Source: Parablautia sp. Marseille-Q6255 (GTDB lineage: Bacteria > Bacillota > Clostridia > Lachnospirales > Lachnospiraceae). From it: DNA of 64,000 bases. Where the stretch lies: NCBI RefSeq assembly GCF_951230155.1, contig NZ_CATNVD010000012.1:88258-152257 (forward strand), given 5' to 3'. Shown here piece by piece: positions 43,572 to 52,672 of the stretch. The notes under the pieces are model-generated. The model was not told the DNA's origin. It saw nothing but the letters and a program-made list of their open reading frames with translations, and made no database searches. The translations under genes and the position numbers were made by a program. How positions within the stretch are numbered: position 1 is the first letter of the stretch; every line of letters starts with the position of its first letter.

Positions 43572-43695
43572 AAAAAAGGATGCTCCAAAATACAGAGCAC
43601 CACGGATCTCCGACCTGTTTTTACAAAAAGCATATGCGTTTTCGCAAAACGACCGGAACAGATGCCGCTGGCTGTATTTGGAACATCCTTTTTTT
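43572..43695 (+). terminator. long imperfect inverted repeat after the AGCS gene
   Basis: Arms 43572-43595 and 43672-43695 pair over 23-24 positions with one mismatch and one bulge. The loop of 76 bases holds a second small hairpin (CGTTTT/AAAACG). The 3' arm ends in a run of seven T. It fits a terminator for the symporter, but its size is closer to a MITE or structured RNA. It begins 22 bases after the AGCS stop and ends 23 bases before the next gene start. Confidence 0.65.
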
Positions 43696-43718
43696 ATTTA
43701 TATGTAACAGGAGCTGCT

Positions 43719-44540
43719 ATGAAAATCCTACCTACTCGCAAATGTTTATCGAAAATAATCTGTTGCTTATCTGTTGTGTGCCTTTCGTGCGGTCCCTTCG
43801 CCGCCGATCCTGCCGCATCTGCTGCCGATGGCTGTGCCCCTTCTTCTGTACAGGCACCACTCTCCGGCGCTGACCTCATCGAAAACGGCGCCAAATGGCT
43901 CCATATTTTCACGCACGCGTTATCTTATCCCCCGGAGCTTCTGCATGCCCTCAGGCGAAATCCTGAAATGCTGGACTTTGTCTCCGGCTACCTCACCACT
44001 CCCTCCAGGACCGCCAAAGAGCTGGTATTTCCCGAACCCTCCCGGAGCTGTCCGCTTTTCATCCAGTGGGACTCCCGCTGGGGCTATGCACCATACGGCC
44101 GCACAAACATCGGGATCTCCGGATGCGGTCCTACCTGTCTTTCTATGGTGCTTTACTATTTTACCGGGAACCCGGTGCTGACCCCTGATTTCCTGTCCCA
44201 AAAAGCTATGGATGAGGGCTACTATGTGGACGGAGTCGGTACTGACTGGTCCTTTATGAGCAGAGCCTGCGAAGATTATGGCGTAAACGCAACACAGTAT
44301 TCCTGGATGACAGAGCGCCAGATGCGCTCTGCTGCAGACGACGGAGCGCTGATCATCTGTGCAATGGGCCCCGGTGATTTTACTGACGCAGGACATTTCA
44401 TCGTGATCAGAGGAGCGTCCGAAGAAGGCTTTTTGATCAATGATCCTTTCAGCTATGCCAACAGTGAAAAGGTATGGGATTACGACACCTTATCGGAGCA
44501 GTGGAAACAGTTATGGGTCTATGAACCTCCATGCCGATAA
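43719..44540 (+). CDS. exported C39-like cysteine peptidase family protein
   Basis: This 273-residue protein has an N-terminal signal (about 1-30) and a papain-like peptidase C39_2-type domain (about 112-268). The likely catalytic residues are Cys136 in SGCGPTC, His226 in DAGHFIVI and Asp242 in NDPF; all three are present. The domain is common in uncharacterised secreted proteins of Clostridia. The ATG at 43719 follows CAGGAGCTGC. It is preceded by the long inverted repeat and its 3' end overlaps the convergent lipase-like gene by 22 bases. The substrate is unknown. Confidence 0.8.
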   Translation: MKILPTRKCLSKIICCLSVVCLSCGPFAADPAASAADGCAPSSVQAPLSGADLIENGAKWLHIFTHALSYPPELLHALRRNPEMLDFVSGYLTTPSRTAKELVFPEPSRSCPLFIQWDSRWGYAPYGRTNIGISGCGPTCLSMVLYYFTGNPVLTPDFLSQKAMDEGYYVDGVGTDWSFMSRACEDYGVNATQYSWMTERQMRSAADDGALIICAMGPGDFTDAGHFIVIRGASEEGFLINDPFSYANSEKVWDYDTLSEQWKQLWVYEPPCR

Positions 44541-45616
44541 TTTCTCGCCGTCTCAAACAGCTTTCGCAGGATCTGCCAGAAGCTGTTCTGATAGTATCTG
44601 TCCATCTGGCAAAACCCGCTGCATACCATCCGCAGTATATGAAATGGTTTTTTCATCAGCTGAGAGACATTCGTGACATGCGCAGCTCTCAGGAGGCGAT
44701 ACGTCATTTCAACAAACAGTATGATCTGCTGTCGGCTAAGAGAGTCCATCCAGCTGTTAAAGATAGCAGACTTGCGCGCATTCTTGCTTCGCACTTCCTT
44801 CAGATAGACAAATTTTCCATCCCTGATCATCCACTGCATCAGATCATGCTGTCCCATTCCGGTCCGATAGCTTCGGACAACACGATAGTCGGATCCATTC
44901 ACAAACATCGCGCCCACGATCGCCTGTTCGGGCATGATCTTGCAGCATTTTCTGCGAATGCGGCAAAAGCCCGGCTTCTCATAAAAGCTTCTGCGAAACC
45001 CTGGCCCGTCAAAGCTGTAAATGCGCCGGATCCTCTCCTGTATCTGCTGCGGAGCACAGGCTGCCGCATACAAAGCCAGATTTCCTCCCTTGGAATGGCC
45101 TCCGAGGATCATTCTTCCTTCCGTATAGCGGGCAGCTCCTTTCAGATATGCCAGCGCGCTCTTTTGAGCCGGAACAGTCTTCATATAGCTCATGTTGAAG
45201 TCCTCTTTCCACCCCACAAGAGTCTCATCTGTTCCCCGGAAAGAGACATAGACACTCGTCCGGCCAAGCAGGAAGGTGACAGCTGCAAACTGTCCCTCCT
45301 TCTCCTCATCAAGCCATTCTTTATAGCAGGCGGCCCGCACCTGCCTGTACCTGCGGCTTGATGCCACCAGGAAAAATATTCTGCGATGCTGTTTTCCATA
45401 AAGCGGGTCGGCAAACATCTGCTCTGCCCGGGGATGCTGTGCCATCTCCTGCCAGCTCACTGCGCTTCCCTTTCCAAAACCAGGTACAATGTCCTTCATT
45501 TTAAGATAAGAAAGCTGTGCGAGCACAAGCGCATCCACCTCTGAAAATGGCGTCTCACGAAAGCTTTTGTCCCCGTATTCCTTCAGATACTGTACCAGGT
45601 TCGACTTCAAACGCAT
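44519..45616 (-). CDS. Mbeg1-like / DUF2974 lipase-fold protein
   Basis: This 365-residue alpha/beta-hydrolase-like protein has nucleophile Ser175 in GGHSKGGNLA. VYVSFRGTDE is the conserved strand before it. It matches the Mbeg1-like (DUF2974) family, distant from lipases. No signal is seen, so it acts in the cytoplasm. At the start, GGAGG nearly touches the ATG at 45616; a TTG at 45610 has better spacing and may be the true start. It is the last gene of a run beginning with cysS and lies 16 bases after ktrA. The 3' end overlaps the peptidase gene. Confidence 0.78.
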   Translation of the reverse strand: MRLKSNLVQYLKEYGDKSFRETPFSEVDALVLAQLSYLKMKDIVPGFGKGSAVSWQEMAQHPRAEQMFADPLYGKQHRRIFFLVASSRRYRQVRAACYKEWLDEEKEGQFAAVTFLLGRTSVYVSFRGTDETLVGWKEDFNMSYMKTVPAQKSALAYLKGAARYTEGRMILGGHSKGGNLALYAAACAPQQIQERIRRIYSFDGPGFRRSFYEKPGFCRIRRKCCKIMPEQAIVGAMFVNGSDYRVVRSYRTGMGQHDLMQWMIRDGKFVYLKEVRSKNARKSAIFNSWMDSLSRQQIILFVEMTYRLLRAAHVTNVSQLMKKPFHILRMVCSGFCQMDRYYQNSFWQILRKLFETARNYRHGGS

Positions 45617-45632
45617 CCCTCCAAAACAGATA

Positions 45633-46280
45633 TTATTTCTTGAATTTCTCCAGGTCTGTATTTTCTCCGACCACGATAAGAATCTCATCGTCTCTGAGCT
45701 TCTCATTTGGATCAATCTTTACGCTCACGGTATCCCCGTATTTGATACCGATCACATTGAGGTTATATTTCTCTCTGATCTGCAGCTCGATCAGATTCTT
45801 TCCGCACCACTGCCGTGGCACTTCCATTTCTACAAGGCTGTATTTAGGGGAAAGCTCGATCCAGTCTGCGAAGTTATCCGCGACCAGATATTTTGCCATG
45901 CGCCGCCCCATCTCTACCTCCGGGTATATGATCTTATGCGCGCCTACATTTCTGAGGATCTTCTCATGAAGATTATTTCTTGCCTTTGCGAGAATCCTCG
46001 GTATACCGATCTCGCTGCACTGCATCGTAGTCACAATACTTGCTTCGAGATCCTCTGTGATCGCTATGATCGCACCATCGAGATTTCTAAGCCCGAGATT
46101 CTGAAATACATCCTGATCATCGACATTGGCGCAGATCGCATAGCTGACCTCATCTGCAATCTCCTGGATCACCTCCGGATCTTTATCTACCACGATGATC
46201 TCGCAGCCAAGCTGCTGCAGCGTCACTGCGATACTCTTTCCAAATCTTCCCGCGCCAAATACTACATACTGTTTTTTCAT
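45633..46280 (-). CDS. ktrA: KtrA-type K+ uptake regulatory subunit
   Basis: This 215-residue protein has a single RCK unit: a Rossmann part with FGAGRFGKSIAV (glycines 9, 11, 14) and a TrkA_C domain (about 135-215). Single-RCK subunits form the octameric ring that gates KtrB and bind ATP/ADP and often c-di-AMP. It follows the ktrB gene on the same strand with a 54-base gap. This is the second K+ system in the window; the other (trkA/trkH) has the two-RCK form. No ydaO-type c-di-AMP riboswitch was seen near it. Confidence 0.9.
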   Translation of the reverse strand: MKKQYVVFGAGRFGKSIAVTLQQLGCEIIVVDKDPEVIQEIADEVSYAICANVDDQDVFQNLGLRNLDGAIIAITEDLEASIVTTMQCSEIGIPRILAKARNNLHEKILRNVGAHKIIYPEVEMGRRMAKYLVADNFADWIELSPKYSLVEMEVPRQWCGKNLIELQIREKYNLNVIGIKYGDTVSVKIDPNEKLRDDEILIVVGENTDLEKFKK

Positions 46281-46334
46281 CTCAATCCACCCATCCTTCA
46301 GGCTCTACGCCATATGTTCAGGAGCATGCTCCCA

Positions 46335-47729
46335 TCACCCTACCATCACACGCTCTTCCGGCAGAGTTCTTCCATTTTTATTTTTTCCGATCTTAGAGGC
46401 GAACAGCAGCACAAGCGTCACCGGTCCGAGCCGTCCCATATACATAAGCCCGATCAGCACAAGCTTGCTTGCCGCACACAGTCGTGGTGTGATCCCTGTC
46501 GAAAGACCCACCGTGCCGACCGCTGAAGCTGACTCATAGAGTACATCCATAAAACGCAGCGGCTCAAAAAGCAGGATCAGCATGGTTCCCAGCATCATCA
46601 CAAGGAAAGAAACCAATGTCACGGAAAAAGCCGTCCTGACAGTATAGTACGGTATCTTTCTGCGGAAACACTCGGTATCCGGTGTTCCCTTTAATACCGA
46701 CCAGCAGTTCAAAAGTAAAATCATGACCGTCGTCGTCTTGATGCCGCCTGCCGTTCCTCCAGGTGAACCGCCGATAAACATCAGCATACAGGAGAGCAGC
46801 TTGGACTCTTCCCAGAATGCCCCCTGCGGAACAGTGAAAAAGCCTGCTGTCCTCGTTGTCACAGACTGGAACATGGACGCCATCCATTTCTCTGCAACGG
46901 ACATTTCTCCCAGCGTATGAGGATTTTTGTATTCCATGATAAAAAAAGCAAGCGCACCTCCAAATACAAGCACCAGCGTCATACACAGCGTCAGCTTCGT
47001 ATGAAGGCGCATCTTCTGCAGCGCGCGTCCCACCGTATATTCGCGGCTGATGATGCGTTTTACCGTACGCGTCACATCCTGCCAGACAATAAAGCCGAGA
47101 CCGCTCACGATGATCAGTCCCATCGTGACAATATTCACAAGAGGATTGGCCTGATATTGCTGGAGACTGGTCTCCCCCAGAATATCAATACCCGCGTTAC
47201 AGAATGCAGAGACAGAATGGAATACGGAATACCATACCCCGCGGAAAAATCCATACTCCGGCACAAACTGAAAGGCATAGAAAAATGCTCCGATCCCTTC
47301 TACAAGAAATGTGCCCTTGAGCACATATTTGAGCATGACGACAAGTCCGCTCATCGTATTGAGATTGTAGCTCTCCTGTATGATCACCCGGCTCCTGACC
47401 GTGATCTGCCGGCGCAGGATCAAAAAAACTGCCATCGTACAGGCAACGATCCCAAGCCCTCCAAGCTGGATCAGCAAAAGCAGGATCACCTTCCCGAGCA
47501 TGGTAAACTGAGCCGCCGGTACGATCGTCACAAGTCCCGTCACGCACACAGCAGAGCACGCGGTAAAGAGCGCGTCAATGAAATTGAGCCACTTGCCGTC
47601 TGCATTGCACACAGGCAGAGACAGCAGGACTCCTCCTAAAAAAATAACCAGTGCAAAGCCTGTCACCATGATCTGCGAAGCAGTCATGTGCATTTCTACT
47701 TTTTTTATAATCTTTTTTAATCTGTCCAT
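46335..47729 (-). CDS. ktrB: KtrB/TrkH-type K+ channel subunit
   Basis: This 464-residue membrane protein has four pore repeats. Filter regions appear at SAVCVTGLVTIV, FCNAGIDILGE, VTTRTAGFFTV and SAVGTVGLSTGI. It pairs with ktrA downstream. The frame is open upstream of 47729, but the ATG there has AAAGGT before it and gives the usual start (MDRLKKIIKKVEMHM). Only ten bases separate it from rlmB, so it is probably in the cysS transcript. Length is normal for KtrB. Confidence 0.9.
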   Translation of the reverse strand: MDRLKKIIKKVEMHMTASQIMVTGFALVIFLGGVLLSLPVCNADGKWLNFIDALFTACSAVCVTGLVTIVPAAQFTMLGKVILLLLIQLGGLGIVACTMAVFLILRRQITVRSRVIIQESYNLNTMSGLVVMLKYVLKGTFLVEGIGAFFYAFQFVPEYGFFRGVWYSVFHSVSAFCNAGIDILGETSLQQYQANPLVNIVTMGLIIVSGLGFIVWQDVTRTVKRIISREYTVGRALQKMRLHTKLTLCMTLVLVFGGALAFFIMEYKNPHTLGEMSVAEKWMASMFQSVTTRTAGFFTVPQGAFWEESKLLSCMLMFIGGSPGGTAGGIKTTTVMILLLNCWSVLKGTPDTECFRRKIPYYTVRTAFSVTLVSFLVMMLGTMLILLFEPLRFMDVLYESASAVGTVGLSTGITPRLCAASKLVLIGLMYMGRLGPVTLVLLFASKIGKNKNGRTLPEERVMVG

Positions 47730-47739
47730 GGCTGACCTT

Positions 47740-48645
47740 TTATATATTTTTAAAATTCCTTTGCCGCACGATCTCATATGCAAGCACGCCCGCTGCGACT
47801 GAGGCATTCAGAGAGTCGATATTCCCCTGCATCGGGATCGATGCTGTAAAGTCGCATTTTTCCTTCACAAGCCTGCTGACGCCTTCTCCCTCATTTCCGA
47901 TGACAAGCCCGATCGGTCCGGTCAGATTCTGGCGATACATCGGCTCCGCTCCCATATCTGCGCATACAAACCAGATCCCCTCTTTTTTCAGCTCCTCGAT
48001 CGTATTTCCCAGATTCGTCACACGCGCGACCGGTGTGTAATTCAGCGCGCCTGCCGAGGTACGCGCCACAGTAGCGGTAAGCCCCGCTGCCCTGCGCTTT
48101 GGAATGATCACCCCGTGCGCGCCTGCCAGATTTGCAGTACGGATGATCGCGCCAAGATTATGCGGATCCTCAATATTGTCAAGCAGGAACAAAAACGGAT
48201 CCTCGCCTTTTTTCCGCGCCTGTTCAAGGATATCCTCCACAGTCGCATACTCGTACGCTGCCGCATACGCGATCACCCCCTGGTGATGCCCGGTCTGTGA
48301 GATCTGGTCAAGCCGCTCCCGGCGCACATAGTCAACGACCAGCTCCCGCTTCGCCGCTTCCCGCCTGATCGTCTGCACCGGACCGTCCTGACATCCGTCC
48401 TGAATGAACAGGCGGTCTATCGCTCTGCCGCCGCGCAGCGCCTCAATGACTGCATTTCTTCCTTCGATGAGTCTTTCATCCTCTGCCTGCTCCTGCGTCA
48501 TCGGATCAAAACAGCTCCTGTCTGCGCGCCGCGGCACGCCTGTTTCCCTGCGTTTTTCTCTATATGGCATCCTTCTGCCCTCTCCTGCGTCCTCCTGACG
48601 TGAAAAACGCGATCTGCCTTCCGGTCTTTTTACTTCCTTTTTCAT
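47740..48645 (-). CDS. rlmB: 23S rRNA (guanosine-2'-O-)-methyltransferase RlmB (SpoU family)
   Basis: This 301-residue protein has an N-terminal basic extension (about 1-55, rich in Arg/Glu), an RNA-binding L30-like part (60-130) and a SpoU knot domain with the three motifs: LDNIEDPHNLGAIIRTA, LVIGNEGEGVSRLV and DSLNASVAAG. It uses S-adenosylmethionine to methylate the ribose of G2251 in 23S rRNA, or a similar site in another RNA. The ATG at 48645 has AAAGGAAAAG before it; a longer frame is rejected. It lies between mrnC and ktrB on the cysS strand. The gap to mrnC is 47 bases. Confidence 0.9.
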   Translation of the reverse strand: MKKEVKRPEGRSRFSRQEDAGEGRRMPYREKRRETGVPRRADRSCFDPMTQEQAEDERLIEGRNAVIEALRGGRAIDRLFIQDGCQDGPVQTIRREAAKRELVVDYVRRERLDQISQTGHHQGVIAYAAAYEYATVEDILEQARKKGEDPFLFLLDNIEDPHNLGAIIRTANLAGAHGVIIPKRRAAGLTATVARTSAGALNYTPVARVTNLGNTIEELKKEGIWFVCADMGAEPMYRQNLTGPIGLVIGNEGEGVSRLVKEKCDFTASIPMQGNIDSLNASVAAGVLAYEIVRQRNFKNI

Positions 48646-48692
48646 AAGCTTTTCCTTTTTCCTCTGTGATATACTTGCGCGATCCTTCTGTC

Positions 48693-49187
48693 TCATGGCT
48701 GTGCATACTGCGCAGGCACGCTGCCCTGCTTTTCGTTCTGCCCGGGAATCGGCATCCCAATTGCTCCAAGCCCGTACGCGATCAGCTCATTCATCCGCAT
48801 AAAATCCTTTCTCAGATACAGATAGCCGATCAGAGCCTCAAAGCCAGTTGCCTCCAGATACTGCGTCATACTGGCGTTTTTCGCTTTCGTATAAGGCTTT
48901 GAATTGCGCCCTCTCCGATAGACCCCTTCTTCCTCTTCGTTTAAAAGAGGCCGGATCGCCTCTGCCATCGCCGACTGTGCTTTTGCACTCACGCAGGAGG
49001 TTACCTTTCGGTGGAGCTTCTGTACCGGAGCATTCCCCTGGCTGACGATCAGCGACCGCACCACCAGCTCATACGCCGCGTCGCCGATATAGGCGAGCGT
49101 CAGCGGCGAATACGATTTCCAGTCTCGCTGAGAAAGCCTGAATATCTGATTCAGGCTCTCCTCAAAAGATATTATGCTCTTTTCCAT
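48693..49187 (-). CDS. mrnC: Mini-ribonuclease 3
   Basis: This 164-residue enzyme has the RNase III catalytic domain but no double-stranded-RNA-binding domain, typical of Mini-III. It matures 23S rRNA in Firmicutes. The catalytic Asp36 is in YIGDAAYE and the second acidic residue is Glu117 in GFEALIGYLYLR. The gene overlaps the end of cysS by 16 bases, the usual B. subtilis-type cysS-mrnC order, and is followed by rlmB. Length and motifs are normal. Confidence 0.93.
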   Translation of the reverse strand: MEKSIISFEESLNQIFRLSQRDWKSYSPLTLAYIGDAAYELVVRSLIVSQGNAPVQKLHRKVTSCVSAKAQSAMAEAIRPLLNEEEEGVYRRGRNSKPYTKAKNASMTQYLEATGFEALIGYLYLRKDFMRMNELIAYGLGAIGMPIPGQNEKQGSVPAQYAQP

Positions 49188-50578
49188 TTTACTCCTTCTC
49201 TCGTATCAAGAAGCGTAATGCCTTTTTCCAAAAGCTCGCCGCGGATCGCATCGGCACGCGCAAAATCCTTTGCCTTTCTTGCCGCCTGGCGTTCCTCGAT
49301 CAGCTTTTCGATCTCCTCGTCCAGCAGCTCTTCCTTTTCCTGCGCAATGATACCCAGAATATCGCAAAGTCCTGTGATCTCCCCGCGCACTGCTTCTATA
49401 AATGCCTTAGAGTTTGCAGCGGTCACACTGCTGTTTGCATATTTGACAAGCTCAAACACTGCTGCGATCGCATCCGCTGTATTGAAATCATCATCCATCG
49501 CTTCGTCAAACTTCACACCAAATGCTCTGACTTCATCCATCTGTGCCTCTTCTGTACCGCTCATCTCCTGCCGGTCTGCTGCCTGCTCCAGATAGCTCAG
49601 ATTGGAGACTGCATTTCGTATGCGCTCCAGTGCATTTTTAGAGGACTCCATCAGCTCCGCGCTGAAGTTGAGCGGACTCCTGTAATGCGCACTCAGCATA
49701 AAGAAGCGGAGCACCTGCAGATCGTATTTCTCCGAAATTTCCCGCACAGTAAAGAAATTTCCCAGTGATTTTGACATCTTGCGATTATCAATATTCAAAA
49801 ATGCGTTATGCATCCAGTATTTTGCAAACGTTTTTCCGTTGCAGCATTCACTCTGAGCGATCTCATTCTCATGATGAGGGAAGATCAAATCCTCTCCGCC
49901 TGCATGGATATCTATCTCCTCCCCGAGATATTTCTTTGCCATCACAGAGCACTCAATATGCCAGCCCGGACGCCCATCACTCCACGGTGACGGCCAGGAA
50001 GGCTCTCCTTCCTTTTTCGGCTTCCAGAGTACAAAATCCAGCGGATCCTCCTTCTGATCCTCTCCTGTAACGAGGAGCGAGCGGTTGCCGCCGCGCAGAT
50101 CATCCAGGTTCTTATGGGAAAGCTTTCCGTATTCGTCAAATTTACGCGTGCGGAAATACACGGTGCCATCTACGTCGTATGCATAGCCCTTCTCGATCAG
50201 TGTGGCGATCATCTCGATCATGCCGCCGATCTCCTGAGTCGCCAGCGGATGCGTGGTCGCCGGCTTTACATTCATGCCGGCCATATCCTTCTTGCACTCA
50301 GCGATATACCGTTCTGAGATCTCCTGTGCGCTCACCCCTTCTTCGATCGCCTTTGCAATGATCTTGTCGTCTACATCGGTAAAGTTTGAAACAAAGTTTA
50401 CCTCATATCCCTTATGCTCCATATAGCGTCTGACCGTGTCAAATACGATCATCGGACGGGCATTTCCGATATGGATAAAATTATAGACCGTCGGGCCGCA
50501 GACATACATGCTGACTTTTCCCGGCTGGAGCGGCACAAATTCTTCCTTGCGCTTACTCTGTGTATTATAAATTTTCAT
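49172..50578 (-). CDS. cysS: Cysteine--tRNA ligase
   Basis: This 468-residue class I synthetase charges tRNA-Cys. The HIGH-type motif is HIGN in YNFIHIGNARPM and the KMSKS motif is in [11 protein letters not shown]. Zinc-ligand regions are present: CGPTVYN, WHIECSVMA, and the His/Glu pair in HHENEIAQ. The frame is open upstream, but the ATG at 50578 starts MKIYNTQSKRKEEF, the family start. AGAGGG lies before it. A promoter at 50699-50727 precedes it and no T-box is seen. It probably heads the run cysS-mrnC-rlmB-ktrB-ktrA-lipase-like. Confidence 0.95.
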   Translation of the reverse strand: MKIYNTQSKRKEEFVPLQPGKVSMYVCGPTVYNFIHIGNARPMIVFDTVRRYMEHKGYEVNFVSNFTDVDDKIIAKAIEEGVSAQEISERYIAECKKDMAGMNVKPATTHPLATQEIGGMIEMIATLIEKGYAYDVDGTVYFRTRKFDEYGKLSHKNLDDLRGGNRSLLVTGEDQKEDPLDFVLWKPKKEGEPSWPSPWSDGRPGWHIECSVMAKKYLGEEIDIHAGGEDLIFPHHENEIAQSECCNGKTFAKYWMHNAFLNIDNRKMSKSLGNFFTVREISEKYDLQVLRFFMLSAHYRSPLNFSAELMESSKNALERIRNAVSNLSYLEQAADRQEMSGTEEAQMDEVRAFGVKFDEAMDDDFNTADAIAAVFELVKYANSSVTAANSKAFIEAVRGEITGLCDILGIIAQEKEELLDEEIEKLIEERQAARKAKDFARADAIRGELLEKGITLLDTREGVKWKRA

Positions 50579-50637
50579 AAAAATCCCTCTGCTTTCTGTT
50601 ACCATATTCTTGCTGATGCCAGGGAGGGCGAAGCACA

Positions 50638-50674
50638 AAAGGATCTGTCAGATGGCTTCTGCCCCTGATCCTTT
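50638..50674 (-). promoter_or_regulatory. inverted repeat in the cysS leader
   Basis: AAAGGATC (50667-50674, minus strand) and GATCCTTT (50638-50645) pair around a 21-base loop, followed by TG. A competing pairing (GGGC-AAG with CTT-GCCC) exists nearby. It might act in attenuation, but there is no convincing U-tract. Confidence 0.4.
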
Positions 50675-50698
50675 CTGACCCTGACATCTTATTGATTA

Positions 50699-50727
50699 AG
50701 TCTAAGCAAATTTATATGCTTTGTCAA
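50699..50727 (-). promoter_or_regulatory. cysS operon promoter
   Basis: On the minus strand TTGACA (50722-50727), a 17-base spacer and TAGACT (50699-50704) form a good sigma-A promoter about 120 bases before cysS. Confidence 0.75.
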
Positions 50728-50821
50728 TTCTTTTCTGGCTCAGGTTTTCTTTTCCCGCCGTCCCCGCCATGCACCGGACAGGCAGGATCCCGGGCCATAC
50801 TTTTACGTACGGCCTCTTTTG

Positions 50822-51721
50822 TCACACCACTTCATTTATAAAAATCTTTTCTGCCTTCCATTCACTGCAAAATATCCCGCCGCCGGGCCGCTTGCCCATG
50901 AGCAACGGTACCTCCTCTTCCCCGCAAAGGGAGAGCTGCGCCGTGTATCCGCAAACCTTACAGTCCCCAAAAACCTCTGCAAAGGCAGCAAGCGCGCCAA
51001 GCGCCTCCTCCCTGTGCCCAGGATCCACGATCACCTCCCGCAGTTCACAGCCTCCCGTCTCCTGCGTTTCCTGAGAAGTACAAAATGTCCCGATCATTTT
51101 TCCGTCCGGCCGACAGATCACCATGACTTCTCCATTCTGGCAGCGCTGCTCTGCACAGAGGCGCTCATAGTACGCCGCATCGCGATAAATAAACACGTCA
51201 TACATTCCGCTCAGGCTGTCATTCACAAATGCGGCAAGAGCCGCGTACTCCTGCGGCCTGGCCGGGCGGCATACCATCTGGCTCTCCTGACGGACGCATG
51301 CCCCGCCTGCTGTACGCAGCCATCCGCGCTTCTGTACAGCAAAATAACGGTAGCCAAAGGGTGCATATATTTTTTCTGAGGCGGGCATCAGGAAGGTGAA
51401 TGGTTCACCGTCCTTCTCCATATCCTGCTCCGCCAGTGTAAGAAGCGTACGCATCAGTCCCCGGTGCCTGTACGCTTCCTGCGTCGCAACCGCTACAATG
51501 TAGTGCAGGGTATGGAGTTCTTTGCAGACCGATACCCGAAACGGATTCAAATGCACCATGGAATGGATCCCGTTTTCGTCCTCAGCCACATAAATCCTGC
51601 TGTCCCGTACTTTCCACTGATAATAATAATCAACAAACTGCCGGTCATCCTCTGTAAACACTGACTCGTACAGAGGCCGCGTCAGGCTGTTCTCTGATGC
51701 CGAAAGCCGTCGGAAGATCAT
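50822..51721 (-). CDS. Eis-like GNAT N-acetyltransferase
   Basis: This 299-residue protein has a GNAT domain in the first half ([20 protein letters not shown] holds the acetyl-CoA loop; YAPFGYRYF follows) and a second, degenerate GNAT-like domain plus a sterol-carrier-like end. This is the layout of Eis-type acetyltransferases, some of which acetylate aminoglycosides or protein lysines. The substrate cannot be told. The ATG at 51721 overlaps the ispF stop as ATGA and has GGGGTGTGGAG before it. It is the last gene of the arsR-ispF set; cysS follows with its own promoter. Confidence 0.83.
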   Translation of the reverse strand: MIFRRLSASENSLTRPLYESVFTEDDRQFVDYYYQWKVRDSRIYVAEDENGIHSMVHLNPFRVSVCKELHTLHYIVAVATQEAYRHRGLMRTLLTLAEQDMEKDGEPFTFLMPASEKIYAPFGYRYFAVQKRGWLRTAGGACVRQESQMVCRPARPQEYAALAAFVNDSLSGMYDVFIYRDAAYYERLCAEQRCQNGEVMVICRPDGKMIGTFCTSQETQETGGCELREVIVDPGHREEALGALAAFAEVFGDCKVCGYTAQLSLCGEEEVPLLMGKRPGGGIFCSEWKAEKIFINEVV

Positions 51722-52257
51722 TCTCCACACCCCTTTGCGCAGCCCGGGCATCCGGACGCAGTCATACGGTCATCTGCGATCAGATCTGCCAGCGGCTCAA
51801 GCAGGCAGACTGCCTGCGCCGAAATCCCCTCTCCTGTACCGGTAAATCCAAGCCCCTCCTCTGTTGTTGCCTTAATGTTCACGCGGTCCTGCGTGATCCC
51901 CAGTACCTGTGCGATATTTTCTTTCATCTGATCCATATAAGGCAGCAGCTTCGGGCGCTGTGCGATCACTGTCGCATCAATATTCTCGACGACGAAGCAT
52001 TTCTCCTCCAGCAGCACTGCCACATGGCGCAGCAGCTCCATACTGGAAATCCCTCTGTACTGCTCATCTGTATCTGGAAAATGCTTCCCGATATCTCCAA
52101 GAGCCGCCGCTCCAAGCAAGGCGTCCATCACTGCGTGCAAGAGCACGTCCGCATCCGAATGCCCGAGCAATCCCTTTTCATATGGTATTTCTACTCCGCC
52201 GAGGATCAGCTTTCTGTCCTGTGCAAGACGATGCACATCGTATCCCATGCCTATTCT
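51718..52257 (-). CDS. ispF: 2-C-methyl-D-erythritol 2,4-cyclodiphosphate synthase
   Basis: IspF closes the cyclic diphosphate ring in the non-mevalonate isoprenoid pathway. Metal ligands Asp8 and His10 are in GYDVHRL and His42 is in DVLLHAVMD. Conserved GHSDADVL and [12 protein letters not shown] are present. The product is 179 residues, about 20 longer than usual, with a C-terminal tail containing three cysteines ([12 protein letters not shown]). The ATG at 52257 follows GGAAAGGATGG; longer starts are less likely. It follows an ArsR gene by 46 bases and overlaps the GNAT gene. Confidence 0.93.
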   Translation of the reverse strand, partial: RIGMGYDVHRLAQDRKLILGGVEIPYEKGLLGHSDADVLLHAVMDALLGAAALGDIGKHFPDTDEQYRGISSMELLRHVAVLLEEKCFVVENIDATVIAQRPKLLPYMDQMKENIAQVLGITQDRVNIKATTEEGLGFTGTGEGISAQAVCLLEPLADLIADDRMTASGCPGCAKGCGE

Positions 52258-52303
52258 CATATCTTCCATCCTTTCCTGTCTCATTATCCTGCCCGCGCTC
52301 TTC

Positions 52304-52672
52304 CTACTTTTCTGAGGAGGGACATGTGATCTCTACCATCTTTTCTATCATATGATGAAGAAGCTGCGCCTGCTTTGTGTCTACTGCCTTATAATAGACC
52401 TCCTTGCCCTCCCGGCGGCTCGTGATCAGGCCCCCTGCCTTCAGCAGCTTTAGATGGTGAGAAACCGCAGGACTGCTCATTCCCATCATTGCCGAAATGT
52501 TCAGCACACATTCCTCACAGTGGCACAAAATCCAGAAAATCCGTATTCTTGTCGCATCACCGAGCTGTTTAAACACATCAGATACCGTCTGAAAATCTGA
52601 CGTCTCCGGCATATGGTCACATATATCTGTAGTATTTTTGCAGTGGCTGTGCGGCAGCTGTGTCTGTGTCAT
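52304..52672 (-). CDS. ArsR/SmtB family metal-responsive regulator
   Basis: This 122-residue winged-helix regulator has the helix-turn-helix [20 protein letters not shown] cysteine-rich segment ([11 protein letters not shown], about residues 50-60) matches the alpha-3 metal site (ELCVCDL type), and the N-terminus has further His/Cys residues ([13 protein letters not shown]), as in CadC-type Cd/Pb/Zn sensors. Metal binding should release it from DNA. No metal-efflux gene is next to it; it lies just before ispF, which makes its target unclear. A GGAGGGG ribosome binding site precedes the start. Confidence 0.87.
   Translation of the reverse strand: MTQTQLPHSHCKNTTDICDHMPETSDFQTVSDVFKQLGDATRIRIFWILCHCEECVLNISAMMGMSSPAVSHHLKLLKAGGLITSRREGKEVYYKAVDTKQAQLLHHMIEKMVEITCPSSEK

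Noticed and set aside
50579..50821. T-box upstream of cysS
   Set aside because: No GGTGG-type T-box sequence or matching terminator is present; only a promoter and an inverted repeat are seen.
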